Assembly: GCA_041389725.1 (NCBI GenBank)
Contig: JAWKRG010000002.1
Span: forward strand, 682,001-746,000
Length of the DNA: 64,000 nt
DNA from: Polyangiaceae bacterium
GTDB lineage: Bacteria > Myxococcota_A > Polyangia > Polyangiales > Polyangiaceae
Direction of reading: 5' to 3'
Shown here in pieces: positions 36,031 to 44,403 of the stretch. The notes under the pieces were generated by a model. It worked only from the letters and a program-made list of their open reading frames with translations. It made no database searches and was not told where the DNA came from. Within the stretch, counting starts at the first letter, position 1, and every line of letters starts with the position of its first letter. The translations under genes and the position numbers were made by a program.

Positions 36031-37199
36031 GCGGGCCGTCCTTCGTACTCGGCGCGCGCGCGCGCCAAGAGTTCCGGTTTGCTCAGTGCCGAATAGGCAG
36101 TGCGCGCCAACGCCTTGGCCGCAACCACCATCGTCTCCAGACCGCGCGGGCTCTTGGCACACTCGGCGAAACGATGCTGATGGCAAGCGGTCTCCCACTC
36201 GTCACAGATCGCCAAGTAGGGATGAATCGCCGGCACGACCTGGCTCACGTCCCCCATGTCCGTGGAGCCAGCGCCCACGATGTCATCCGTCTCTCGTGCG
36301 CTGCGACCCAGCCCCGCCAACGCCTCGCCAAACTCGCGAGCGAGGGTCATGTTGTTGCGCATTTCCCGATAGCCCGTGCGCAGCTCGATCTCGACCTCCA
36401 CGCCACACGCCATCGCGGCGCCTTTCGCACAGCGTTCCACGATCGCGCGGACGCGATCCAGCTCTGCCTTGCTGCGCGCTCGCACCGAGAACTCACAGGC
36501 GGCGTGCTCGGGAATGATGTTCACCGCTTGCCCACCGTTGGTGATGAAACCGTGCACCCGCACACCATCGCGGAAGTGAACGCGCTGGGAATCGATGAGG
36601 TGAAACAGCTGCGTGCACGCGGTGAGCGCGCTCGCACCTTCGAAGGGCGCCATCGCCGCATGAGACGGGCGCCCGTGGAACGCCATCGTCAACCACAGGC
36701 TTGCGAGCGCGGGGTGTGTGAGCAGGTCGCGATCGAAGGGGTGATACATCATGGCCGCATCGAGCCCTTCGAACACCCCCGCCTCGATCAACTTCACCTT
36801 GCCCGCCCCGCCTTCCTCGGCGGGCGTCCCGAGCAACTCAATCGTGCCGGGCAGATCCGCGCCGTGCGCAGCCAGCGCCAGGAACGCGCCCGCCGCACCC
36901 CCCGCTATCAGGTTGTGGCCGCAAGCGTGGCCGATCTCCGGCAGGGCATCGTACTCCGCGAGAATCGCGACGCGCGGTGAACCCGAACCGACCCGCGCGC
37001 GCAGCGCGGTGGGCAAGCCGCCGAGTTCTCGCTCCACCTTCACCCCAGCATGACGCTCCAGCAACTCAGCGAGCCACGCTGCAGCGCGGTGCTCCTCGAA
37101 GCGCAGCTCCGGATGGGCGTGTATCTGCTCGGCCAGCTCGACGATCGCGCCTCGATGCGCGTCGACGGCCGCATCGAGGCTTTGGGGTGTCACGGACAT
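36027..37199 (-). CDS. M20-family amidohydrolase/peptidase
   Basis: 390 aa from ATG 37197-37199 (MSVTPQSLDAAV). M20D pattern: HAHPELRFEEHRAAAWLAELL, AILAEYDALPEIGHACGHNLIAGGAAGA with metal-ligand Asp/His, TPAEEGGAGKVKLIEAGVFEG with the catalytic Glu-Glu, the dimerisation domain AFHGRPSHAAMAPFEGASAL, and the late HPYLAICD and HRFAECA regions. It resembles the AbgB/aminoacylase-like group that hydrolyses N-acyl or p-aminobenzoyl-glutamate amides. It is probably cytoplasmic; the substrate is unknown. It is first in an operon with the lipoprotein gene and divergent from the zinc-ribbon membrane protein. Confidence 0.88.
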   Translation of the reverse strand: MSVTPQSLDAAVDAHRGAIVELAEQIHAHPELRFEEHRAAAWLAELLERHAGVKVERELGGLPTALRARVGSGSPRVAILAEYDALPEIGHACGHNLIAGGAAGAFLALAAHGADLPGTIELLGTPAEEGGAGKVKLIEAGVFEGLDAAMMYHPFDRDLLTHPALASLWLTMAFHGRPSHAAMAPFEGASALTACTQLFHLIDSQRVHFRDGVRVHGFITNGGQAVNIIPEHAACEFSVRARSKAELDRVRAIVERCAKGAAMACGVEVEIELRTGYREMRNNMTLAREFGEALAGLGRSARETDDIVGAGSTDMGDVSQVVPAIHPYLAICDEWETACHQHRFAECAKSPRGLETMVVAAKALARTAYSALSKPELLARARAEYEGRPA

Positions 37200-37260
37200 C
37201 GGGTCGCAGCATAGCGCGCTTTGGCTGGGCGGCTGGAGCTGGTATTGAGTTCCTTCCGGG

Positions 37261-38130
37261 ATGAATGCCCCGCCGACCGAGCTTGCACCACTCGGCTGCA
37301 CCAACTGCGGAGCAGCCCTCTGCCTAGGTGTTGGCGCCACTACCCGATGCTCCTACTGCGCTGCAGAAGCGGCGATTCCGGATACCTACCTCGGACTGCA
37401 ACGCAGCGCGCGAGAGTTCGCCAAGAACCGCGAGCTTGCCGCTGACCTCTACGGGGAGGTCGGCCAGCCCCCCGGACCGCTGCTACGCATGTGGTGGACG
37501 GGTGCCGACAAGACCGCGCAGGCTGGGAAGGGCGTGCTGACCGCGATCCTCGGACTGATGCTGCAGACGCCCCTCGGGTTCTTGCTCTTGCCTTCGGCCG
37601 CGTACCTTCTCGGCTATCCGGTGGCTGCCGTACTCCGAGTCAGCGGCCTGATCGCGCCCGAGCAGTTCGAGAAGGACTCCACGACGTACATCGTGCTGCT
37701 GGCCACCGCTGGCGTCATGATCGTGCTCGCTGCGATTCCCGCAGTGCTCCTTCGTCGCGAGCGCGAGCTGGCACCGGTTCGCGGCGCCATACACGCCAGC
37801 CTGGCAGCGACGCCCCCTCAACACGCGGGCGGCCCAGCGCGCTGTCGTCAATGCGGAGCGGGCCTCGACGTTCCCCCCGGTGCCCTCGGCGTTCCCTGCG
37901 TCTATTGTCGCGCCGACAACCTCGTCGCCTTGCCTGAGCCCTGGGTGGCGCACTTGCGTCGCAGCGAGTTCACTCAGTTCCGGAGCATCGCCTCGGCGCT
38001 GGAGGCATTTCGCGAAGCGAACACGCGCGCACGCGAGCGCTACTGGCTCATCGCCGTGGGCCTGATCTTGTCCCTTCCAGTGGTGTCGTTGATTGGATGG
38101 GTGCTGAACCAAGCGGGATTCCACTTCTGA
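37261..38130 (+). CDS. membrane protein with two zinc ribbons
   Basis: 289 aa from ATG 37261. An N-terminal ribbon CTNCGAALCLGVGATTRCSYC (residues 13-33) is followed by a helical stretch, two membrane segments (~95-125 and ~142-165), a second ribbon CRQCGAGLDVPPGALGVPCVYC (~195-216), and a C-terminal membrane helix (LIAVGLILSLPVVSLIGWVL). Both ribbons would lie in the cytoplasm, which fits zinc binding. Architecture is similar to other uncharacterised myxobacterial zinc-ribbon membrane proteins; no function is known. Confidence 0.75.
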   Translation: MNAPPTELAPLGCTNCGAALCLGVGATTRCSYCAAEAAIPDTYLGLQRSAREFAKNRELAADLYGEVGQPPGPLLRMWWTGADKTAQAGKGVLTAILGLMLQTPLGFLLLPSAAYLLGYPVAAVLRVSGLIAPEQFEKDSTTYIVLLATAGVMIVLAAIPAVLLRRERELAPVRGAIHASLAATPPQHAGGPARCRQCGAGLDVPPGALGVPCVYCRADNLVALPEPWVAHLRRSEFTQFRSIASALEAFREANTRARERYWLIAVGLILSLPVVSLIGWVLNQAGFHF

Positions 38131-38152
38131 ATCCGCGCGACGAGATCCTACC

Positions 38153-39331
38153 TTGCCGGTTTTTTCCATCCATCGCGGTTCCCGGGCACTAGGATGCCCC
38201 ATCTTGTTCGGCATCCGACACGCTCTCCCGCTTCGAAGCACTCGGCTGGCGTCCTTCGCACTGGCCCTCGGGGCCTTCGCGACGGCGGCCTGCGATCGCA
38301 CGTCGGAAACCGCGCCATCCGCCTCCCCTGCTCCGCGCCCTGCTCCCGCGCCGGCTTTCACACCGGTGAAGGTGGACATGCACGAGACGGCCATGGGCAC
38401 CGCCGTCCGTTTCGTTGCTTTCACCACCCCGGACGCGAACGAAGTCCAGACGCGGGCCGCGATGGACACCGCCCTCGCACGCATGCGCAAGCTCGAAGCC
38501 TTGATGACGTCCTGGAAGGACGACAGCGAAGTCGCGGCCATCAACCGCGGTGCCGGCACTTCCGTCAGCGTCAGCCCCGAGACCTACGACGTCATCGAGC
38601 GCAGCGTGGAGGCCGGCAAGTTCTCCGAGGGCACCTTCGACATCACCTTTTCGCCGCTCTCTCAGGTGTGGAAGTTCGGCGATGCCGCGGAAGAAAGCCC
38701 CAAGATCCCGAGCGCGGCGCAGTTGAAACCCCTGCTGGCCCGCGTCGACTATCGCAAGATCGAGCTCGATCCGAAGACGCGCGGCGTGAAGATCGCGAAG
38801 GATCAGGAGATCGACCTGGGCGGTATCGCGAAGGGCTTCATCGTGGACGAAGCCGCGGACGTGCTGCGCAAGGCCAAGCTGCGCTCGTTCCTGGTGCAAG
38901 CGGGAGGCGACCTGTTCGGTTCGGGTCGCAAGCCCGACGGCTCTCCTTGGGTCAGCGGCATCCGTGAGCCGCGTGGCGGCCCCGACGACTTCTTCGCCAC
39001 CATCGAGCTCGAAGATCGCGCCTTCTCCACCGCGGGGGACTACGCGCGGGCGTTCATCAAGGACGGCAAGCGCTACCACCACATCATCGACCCGCGCACA
39101 GGCTTCCCTGCCACGGCCTGTCGCAGCGTCACGGTCTGGGCCAATGACGCCCTCACCGCCGACGCCGTCGACGACGCGGTGTTCATGCTCGGCCCCGAAA
39201 AGGGCCTGAAGCTCGCCGAGAGCATGGACGGCGTGGGCGTCGTCATCGTCGATGCGAGCAATCGCGTGCACATCAGCAGCATCCTGAAGGGCAAGGTGCA
39301 CGTGACCCGCCCCCCACGCGACGGCCTCTAG
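38153..39331 (+). CDS. apbE: ApbE-family FAD:protein FMN transferase, lipoprotein
   Basis: Up to 392 aa from TTG 38153; TTG 38201 is an alternative that starts closer to the signal. Lipoprotein signal RLASFALALGAFATAAC, then a Pro/Ala linker. ApbE motifs: ETAMGTAVRFVAF, EALMTSWKDDSEVAAIN, DLGGIAKGFIVDEAADVL, VQAGGDLFGSG, FSTAGDYARAFIKDGKRYHHIIDPRTGFPA, with TADAVDDAVFMLGPEKG at the end. The enzyme attaches FMN through a phosphoester to Thr or Ser of exported flavoproteins such as NqrB/C or RnfG; no such target is in the window. Confidence 0.88.
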   Translation: MPVFSIHRGSRALGCPILFGIRHALPLRSTRLASFALALGAFATAACDRTSETAPSASPAPRPAPAPAFTPVKVDMHETAMGTAVRFVAFTTPDANEVQTRAAMDTALARMRKLEALMTSWKDDSEVAAINRGAGTSVSVSPETYDVIERSVEAGKFSEGTFDITFSPLSQVWKFGDAAEESPKIPSAAQLKPLLARVDYRKIELDPKTRGVKIAKDQEIDLGGIAKGFIVDEAADVLRKAKLRSFLVQAGGDLFGSGRKPDGSPWVSGIREPRGGPDDFFATIELEDRAFSTAGDYARAFIKDGKRYHHIIDPRTGFPATACRSVTVWANDALTADAVDDAVFMLGPEKGLKLAESMDGVGVVIVDASNRVHISSILKGKVHVTRPPRDGL

Positions 39332-39419
39332 CCGCCGAAGTCCAGGCGCTGGTTTTGGGGTCTAGGGCGCGGCGGCGCGCCGCGGCTACTCATGCCCTTC
39401 AGTTCCATGAAATACGAAT

Positions 39420-39447
39420 ACGCTAGTTTCGATTTTCATGCTAGCGT
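39420..39447. promoter_or_regulatory. 7-bp inverted repeat before the ATPase gene
   Basis: ACGCTAG (39420-39426) and CTAGCGT (39441-39447) form a perfect inverted repeat with a 14-bp AT-rich spacer, 7 bp upstream of the GTG start of the next gene. It could be an operator or a 5' hairpin that hides the start. No regulator is adjacent. Confidence 0.5.
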
Positions 39448-39453
39448 TCAGCA

Positions 39454-40593
39454 GTGCTCCGCCGAAAAGCGCTGGAATCGAGCCTGAATCGCGCGCTCAC
39501 CCGAAGCCGGGTGGTCATGCTCGTAGGCCCACGTCAGAGCGGCAAAACGACCCTGGCGCGAGGCGTCGCCGATCCGAACTCCATCAACTACTTCGATCTG
39601 GAGGATCCGGTGAGCCTGGCACGACTCGCGGAGCCCATGACCGCGCTGGGGCCCCTGCGCGGCCTAGTGGTCATCGATGAGGTGCAGCGCCGCCCAGACT
39701 TGTTTCCGGTCTTGCGAGTGCTGGCTGATCGGAATGGCGCGCGGGCCCGCTTCTTGGTGTTGGGCAGCGCATCTGGAGATCTACTCCGTCAAACTTCCGA
39801 GAGCCTGGCTGGCAGAGTAGAGCGCGTCGAGGTCCCCGGTTTTCGCCTCGAAGAGGTGGGGCAAGACAAGGCACAGGCCCTCTGGCGGCGCGGCGGGTTT
39901 CCGCGTTCCTACCTGGCTCGCGCGGAGCGGGACAGCATTGCGTGGCGGAAGGACTTCGTCCTGTCCCTCCTGGAAAGAGACTTACCCCAGTGGGGAGTGC
40001 GGGTACCAAGTGCCGCGCTGCATCGGTTCTGGGTCATGCTTGCGCACTATCATGGGCAGACGTGGAATGCCGCCGAGCCAGCACGATCGCTCGGAGTGAC
40101 GGAACCAACGACGCGCCGGTACCTGGACCTGCTGACCGACGCGTTCATGATCCGTCAACTGCGCCCCTGGCACGCGAACATCGCCAAGCGTCAGGTCAAG
40201 GCGCCGAAGGTATACGTTCGCGATAGCGGGGTGCTCCACTCCCTGCTTGGCATCGGCACCCAGAAGCAGCTGCTCACGCACCCGAAGTTGGGGGCATCCT
40301 GGGAGGGATTCGTGCTCGAGCAAGTGTTGACGACCGTGCCCCACGACGAAGCCCACTTCTGGGCAACTCATCAAGGCGCGGAGCTCGATCTACTTTTGCG
40401 GCAGGGCAAGGAGTTGCTTGGCATCGAGTGTAAACGCGCCGACGCACCCACCCTGACACGGTCGATGCGGAGTGCCTTGGAAACCCTGGGTTTGACACGC
40501 TTGTACGTGGTCTACCCAGGCAGCAAGAGGTACTCGCTATCGAGTCGCGTCGAGGTCGTTTCCCTGCCCGAACTGCTGTCGATGAATGCGTAA
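39454..40593 (+). CDS. AAA ATPase with C-terminal DUF4143/nuclease-like domain
   Basis: 379 aa from GTG 39454. Walker A GPRQSGKTTLARG (~25-37), Walker B LVVIDEVQRRPDLFPVLR, sensor region FLVLGSASGDLLRQTSESLAGRVERVEV, then a winged-helix stretch (SLGVTEPTTRRYLDLLTDAFMIRQLRPW). The C-terminal DUF4143 domain ends in GAELDLLLRQGKELLGIECKRADAP, which reads like a PD-(D/E)xK nuclease core (E-x-D, E-x-K). These proteins are widespread, often horizontally acquired, and of unsettled function. The flanking sequence is more AT-rich than its surroundings, which fits acquisition. Confidence 0.85.
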   Translation: MLRRKALESSLNRALTRSRVVMLVGPRQSGKTTLARGVADPNSINYFDLEDPVSLARLAEPMTALGPLRGLVVIDEVQRRPDLFPVLRVLADRNGARARFLVLGSASGDLLRQTSESLAGRVERVEVPGFRLEEVGQDKAQALWRRGGFPRSYLARAERDSIAWRKDFVLSLLERDLPQWGVRVPSAALHRFWVMLAHYHGQTWNAAEPARSLGVTEPTTRRYLDLLTDAFMIRQLRPWHANIAKRQVKAPKVYVRDSGVLHSLLGIGTQKQLLTHPKLGASWEGFVLEQVLTTVPHDEAHFWATHQGAELDLLLRQGKELLGIECKRADAPTLTRSMRSALETLGLTRLYVVYPGSKRYSLSSRVEVVSLPELLSMNA

Positions 40594-40610
40594 CCTGGTC
40601 GCGGGCGATT

Positions 40611-41141
40611 CTACCCGTCGAACTCGCCGGACTCGGGGATCTCGTCGATGCCTTTGCCCCCGCGCACAGGAATCGCCCGCGCGGTGGCGACGGTCTCGAG
40701 CATCATGGCGAGTCCATCTGGGTCGCCGACCGCGGGGAGAAAAGTGCGCGAACCGTCCCACAAATCCAGGGCGATACTGCCCGGCTGATCGAGCACCACG
40801 CAGTCGATCTGGGCCCAGCGAAAGCGCCGCACGCGCGGCCAGCCAAAGCTGAGCACGTCGCGATACTCCACGCCGTCACCCCGCACCCGCACACCGCGCA
40901 TGCCGGTGCGGAAAATCGCCGCCAAGGCGCTCAGGCACACCATCGCTGCCAAGGTCCGCGCGCCGAGCACCCGATGAACGTCTTTTTCGACGATGTAGAT
41001 GTGCAGGGCGGAGTTCGAAGGCGACATTTCCCCTGCAACCACGATCAGCACCACCGCCACGGCGATCACGACGTAGAGCATGGTGGGAATGCGCGCGGGC
41101 CAGGGGGGACCGAAGACGGTCTCCGCCGGTCGATAGGTCAT
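40611..41141 (-). CDS. membrane protein with PH-like domain
   Basis: 176 aa from ATG 41139-41141 (MTYRPAETVFGPPWPARIP). Two membrane helices (~21-37, ~57-75) are followed by a small beta domain (GMRGVRVRGDGVEYRDVLSFGWPRVRRFRWAQIDCVVLDQPGSIALDLWDGS). The pattern of a strand, YRDVLSF.R, W..I and I.L.LWDG matches bacterial PH-like (DUF304/bPH) membrane proteins. No enzymatic motif. It is convergent with the ATPase gene (17 bp between stops). Function unknown. Confidence 0.75.
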   Translation of the reverse strand: MTYRPAETVFGPPWPARIPTMLYVVIAVAVVLIVVAGEMSPSNSALHIYIVEKDVHRVLGARTLAAMVCLSALAAIFRTGMRGVRVRGDGVEYRDVLSFGWPRVRRFRWAQIDCVVLDQPGSIALDLWDGSRTFLPAVGDPDGLAMMLETVATARAIPVRGGKGIDEIPESGEFDG

Positions 41142-41313
41142 GTCAAAGCCCGGAGGTCTGCTCGGCCTGCCCACGAGCATGAAACCTAGCGCCGAGGGCA
41201 ATCCTTGGAAAGGTGGCGACGGTTTTTCTGTGGAGCGCTTGCGGCGGGCTGCATCCGAGGCTAGTCCGAAGCGTCATTTGGGCGCGGGCGGCGCCGCGAC
41301 AGGAGAGGCGAGC

Positions 41314-41961
41314 ATGAAAATCTTCATCGATACTGGCGACATTGGCGAGATCCGGGAAGCAGCGGCGATGGGCGCCATCGATGGCGTGACCACCAATCCG
41401 TCACTGCTCGCAAAAGCAGGTAAGCCGATTCGCGCCGCCATCGCCGAGATTTGCGAAGTGGTCGACGGCCCCATCTCCGCCGAGGTGTTGGCCACGGACC
41501 AAGAAGGCATCCTGCGCGAGGGTCGGGAACTGGCGAAGATTCACCCCAACGTGGTGGTCAAAGTGCCGCTGATTGCCGAGGGATTGAAGGCGGTTCGCGT
41601 CTTCTCGGGCGAAGGCATCAAGACCAACGTCACCCTGTGTTTTTCGCCGAGTCAGGCACTTTTGGCGGCAAAAGCCGGCGCGACGTACATCTCGCCCTTC
41701 GTCGGCCGCTTGGACGATCTGTCCGAGGACGGCATGGACCTCGCCGAACAAATCGTCACCATCTACCGCAACTACGACTTCACGACGGAAGTGCTCGTGG
41801 CCAGCGTGCGTCATCCGATCCACGCGGTGCAAGCGGCACTGATGGGCGCGGACGTCGCCACCATGCCCTTCAAAGTGATCACGCAGTTGATCAAGCACCC
41901 GATGACGGACTTGGGTCTCGCGCGGTTTCTGGAAGACGCGAAGAAGATCCCGAAGGAGTGA
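41314..41961 (+). CDS. short transaldolase / fructose-6-phosphate aldolase family enzyme
   Basis: 215 aa from ATG 41314, preceded by AGGAGAGG; the longer frame upstream is not conserved in this family. TalC/FSA features: MKIFIDTGDIGEIREAAAMGAIDGVTTNPSLLAKAGK, the Schiff-base lysine in NVVVKVPLIAEGLKAV (~residue 85), GIKTNVTLCFSPSQALLAAKAGATYISPFVGRLDD, and MGADVATMPFKVITQLIKHPMTDLGLARFLED. It transfers or cleaves three-carbon dihydroxyacetone units in the pentose phosphate route; short members can be transaldolases or aldolases, and I cannot separate them. ybeY starts 2 bp after its stop. Confidence 0.9.
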   Translation: MKIFIDTGDIGEIREAAAMGAIDGVTTNPSLLAKAGKPIRAAIAEICEVVDGPISAEVLATDQEGILREGRELAKIHPNVVVKVPLIAEGLKAVRVFSGEGIKTNVTLCFSPSQALLAAKAGATYISPFVGRLDDLSEDGMDLAEQIVTIYRNYDFTTEVLVASVRHPIHAVQAALMGADVATMPFKVITQLIKHPMTDLGLARFLEDAKKIPKE

Positions 41962-41963
41962 TC

Positions 41964-42452
41964 GTGCCCACCCTGGTGCGCCGTCGAGCGCCGGGCAGCC
42001 CGCAGCTCTCCGCGCGAGAGGTGCGCGCGCTTGGTGACGCGCTGCTCGACGCGCTCGAGCTGTCGCATGCGGAGCTGAGCGTGCTGCTGACCAACGACGC
42101 CACCATCCACCAGCTGAACCTCGAGCACCGCAGCAAGGACAAGCCAACGGACGTGCTCGCCTTTCCCCTCGACGCGCCAATCGCCGAAGGGATGCCCACA
42201 CTCCTGGGCGACGTGGTCATCTCTCTGGACACGGCTGAGCGCCAGGCTCGCGGCCGGCGGCGGGACCTGTTCGCGGAGGTTCGCCTGCTGCTGACCCATG
42301 GCGTCTTGCACCTCGTTGGCTACGATCACGACACCCCTGCGAAAAAAAAACGCATGAGCGCCGAGACGCGCCGCTTGGTGAGAATGTGCGATCGCGCTCG
42401 GCCAGCCGGCCCGGTCGAGAACCCGCGCCGCCCGCGCTCTCGCAAGGCTTGA
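41964..42452 (+). CDS. ybeY: endoribonuclease YbeY
   Basis: 162 aa from GTG 41964. Zinc motif LLTHGVLHLVGYDHDT (His-x3-His-x5-His), preceded by LSVLLTNDATIHQLNLEHRSKDKPTDVLAFPLD and LLGDVVISLDTAERQA, all conserved in YbeY. Role: single-strand RNA cleavage in 16S rRNA 3'-end maturation and ribosome quality control. A run of nine A (42342-42350) just after the zinc motif is a possible slippage site, but the frame continues normally to a basic tail. It is coupled to the transaldolase-like gene. Confidence 0.92.
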   Translation: MPTLVRRRAPGSPQLSAREVRALGDALLDALELSHAELSVLLTNDATIHQLNLEHRSKDKPTDVLAFPLDAPIAEGMPTLLGDVVISLDTAERQARGRRRDLFAEVRLLLTHGVLHLVGYDHDTPAKKKRMSAETRRLVRMCDRARPAGPVENPRRPRSRKA

Positions 42453-42768
42453 GCCCTGGCTCGTAACTCCGCGTGCCCTCACGACTAATCGAGTGGGACG
42501 CGCAGCAGGCCGAATCGCCCTTTATCCATAGTGTTGTGTCAGCACGGGGGTCACGATTTGGCCTTTTGGACGCTACGCGGTGGCCCCTGGGGGCACGCCA
42601 CCCCGAAAAAAAAGCTGGTTTGGCACACCCTCGTGCGTTTTTTCCGCTTGAAGGGCCGAAAATCCCTTGGTACCTGTCGCCTGCCTTGAACGGCTCTCGC
42701 GAACAGTGCGGCGAGAGAGGGCGGGAGAGGCGGGTTTCGAAGGATTTCTCAATAGCAGGAGGCAGACG
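42453..42768. other. intergenic region before the HU-like gene
   Basis: 316 bp with no supported gene. It holds a short inverted repeat GGTGGC/GCCACC (42579-42584 with 42597-42602) followed by eight A, and a T-rich stretch near 42638-42643. The HU promoter is probably here, but I see no clear -35/-10 pair. A strong ribosome-binding site AGGAGG (42757-42762) closes the region. Confidence 0.5.
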
Positions 42769-43080
42769 ATGGCTGGAAAGAGGCTGACTAAGGCGCAGGT
42801 TGTGGCGGAACTCTCGGCGAACACGGATCTCGACAAGAAGAGCGTGAACCGCGTTTTCGAGGCATTGCAGGAGCTGATTCGCAAGCAGCTCTCGGCTCGG
42901 GGTCCCGGCGAGTTCGTGGTTCCCGGTCTGGTGAAGCTTCGCGTGGTGAAGAAGCCCGCGACCAAGGAGCGCCAGGGCATCAACCCGTTCACCAAAGAGC
43001 CGATCACCATCCCGGCGAAGCCGGCGAGCAAGAAGGTCCGTGCAACGGCCCTGAAGGCTCTCAAAGATCTGGTTCAGTGA
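42769..43080 (+). CDS. HU-family DNA-binding protein, divergent type
   Basis: 103 aa from ATG 42769 with AGGAGG 6 bp upstream. HU/IHF fold: LTKAQVVAELSANTDLDKKSVNRVFEALQELIRKQL forms the helical body, then strands FVVPGLVKLRVVKKPATKERQGINPFTKEPITIPAKPA with the intercalating-Pro arm NPFT, and a final helix KKVRATALKALKDLVQ. It is ~10 residues longer than canonical HU, and the arm has GINPFTKEP instead of the usual RNPxTGE. The VPGLVKLRV...PATKER form is one I associate with Planctomycetes and Myxococcota. It probably bends and packs DNA. A good terminator follows. Confidence 0.9.
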   Translation: MAGKRLTKAQVVAELSANTDLDKKSVNRVFEALQELIRKQLSARGPGEFVVPGLVKLRVVKKPATKERQGINPFTKEPITIPAKPASKKVRATALKALKDLVQ

Positions 43081-43125
43081 TCTGGAACTGGGCCGCCTAA
43101 CCGCGAGCCCACAAGCCTGACGACG

Positions 43126-43163
43126 TCCCCGGCTCTCACGAAGAGTCGGGGATTCGTCATTTT
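43126..43163 (+). terminator. intrinsic terminator of the HU-like gene
   Basis: 11-bp stem TCCCCGGCTCT/AGAGTCGGGGA (43126-43136 with 43142-43152, one G-T pair), 5-nt loop, followed by TTCGTCATTTT. It starts 45 bp after the HU stop. Confidence 0.75.
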
Positions 43164-43222
43164 GTGCGCTGCGCTGTCGGCGCCCCGCACAAGCAGGCTG
43201 TGCAAAGGGCTACGTGCGTACG

Positions 43223-44398
43223 CTACGCCTCGCGCGTCGACGACGGCGTGCGGCGTAGTCGACGACGACGTGCGGCGTAGAGGAGTCCTGCTGCCAGCAC
43301 GAGGGGGAATGCGTTCTCGAGTCCCTCGCCGACCGCAGCTTTGCAGGCGCAGCCCGAGGAGTCGGCAGGGGATTGCCCGCCACCTGGAGGCTTCTGGCAT
43401 GTCGTCGTTGCATGCGGGTTGACGGCGCACCAGGCGTCCAGAAGCACATCCGGCGGAGCGTCACACTGAGCAAGCAGCGAGGGCTGACTGGTTCCTCCGC
43501 TTGGCGCCAGATCTGTTCGTGTTGCGCACACGTCAGTCCCGACTTCGGCGTCGTTGCGCAGGTCTCGTTGAATGACCTGAACGCAGTACTCGGGCACTTC
43601 ATTGGCAAACCACAGCCAGAACTCCGCGCGTCCGTACCAAGGTGCCGCCAGGACGTGGACGCGTCGGTTCAGGTCCTGTTCGAACACGTCAATCAGTGCA
43701 CCCTTTCCCGATACTTCACGAATGGAGAGGGCCTGGTAGGGATTCGATCCCAGAGGAGGATCCACGAAGAAGTGGATCCCGTAGGCCTCGATCGGATCCG
43801 TGCCAAAGAACGGGAGAGAGCAATCGCTATCGCCGGTGCAGGCGACCATTTTGCCCGTGGTGGTGCTGATTCGGAGCAACTCTGCAGTAGAAACCGTCAG
43901 CTTTGGCAGCGCACCGATCTCGGCAGAAGTCGTGATCGTGGCGCTACCGTCGATGTCGCCGCTCACGCTCGCCCACGACTTTGCGCGCCACTCCACGGTG
44001 TACGTCGACCCGGGTTGTAGTGGATCAACGGGACGCCAAACCAGATGCGAGGTAATCGGCCAACCATCATCGGTCGGCTCAACGCGAGTCGTGCCCGGAA
44101 CCGGGTTCGCCAAGGAGTCGGTCACGGTGACGGTCACAGCGCCGCCGCTGTTGTTCGTGCCGGTCGAGTAGCGCTTTCCGCGGAGCACGATCGCCGCGTC
44201 CATTGGAACGGTGTGACCGTCTGGGTACTCCAGGTTCACCCACTTGCCGTTGGGGTTGTCCATGGGCACAGGCGGTCCCCCAGCACAGCCGTCAGCGGAT
44301 GAGACCATCGGGGGGGACGTGAGCACCAGTCCTACGGACACAGCGGCGCAGACGATCGACCCCAAGTCCGACCAGCCGGCGTGCAAACGATGCTTCAT
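43223..44398 (-). CDS. exported protein with MYXO-CTERM-like C-terminus
   Basis: 391 aa from ATG 44396-44398 (MKHRLHAGWSDLG); a signal-like hydrophobic stretch SIVCAAVSVGLVLTSPPMVSSA follows. The mature part has Ig/fibronectin-like strands (AAIVLRGKRYSTGTNNSGGAVTVTVTDSLANPVPGTTRV; YTVEWRAKSWASVSGDIDGSATIT) and several cysteine pairs (CTGDSDCSLP). The end fits the MYXO-CTERM plan: Cys pair GCACK, a short hydrophobic helix (FPLVLAAGLLYAA) and a basic cluster RRRRLRR. In Myxococcota this signal is cut by a myxosortase and leads to surface display. Ligand or enzyme role unknown. Confidence 0.8.
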   Translation of the reverse strand: MKHRLHAGWSDLGSIVCAAVSVGLVLTSPPMVSSADGCAGGPPVPMDNPNGKWVNLEYPDGHTVPMDAAIVLRGKRYSTGTNNSGGAVTVTVTDSLANPVPGTTRVEPTDDGWPITSHLVWRPVDPLQPGSTYTVEWRAKSWASVSGDIDGSATITTSAEIGALPKLTVSTAELLRISTTTGKMVACTGDSDCSLPFFGTDPIEAYGIHFFVDPPLGSNPYQALSIREVSGKGALIDVFEQDLNRRVHVLAAPWYGRAEFWLWFANEVPEYCVQVIQRDLRNDAEVGTDVCATRTDLAPSGGTSQPSLLAQCDAPPDVLLDAWCAVNPHATTTCQKPPGGGQSPADSSGCACKAAVGEGLENAFPLVLAAGLLYAARRRRLRRTPSSTREA

Positions 44399-44403
44399 CG
44401 CCT

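Noticed and set aside
42342..42350. Run of nine A in ybeY as a programmed frameshift
   Set aside because: The normal frame continues to a plausible basic C-terminus and all YbeY motifs lie upstream; no alternative product is evident.
42579..42610. GGTGGC/GCCACC hairpin followed by A8 as a terminator for ybeY
   Set aside because: On the plus strand the hairpin is followed by A, not T, so it does not fit an intrinsic terminator in that direction.
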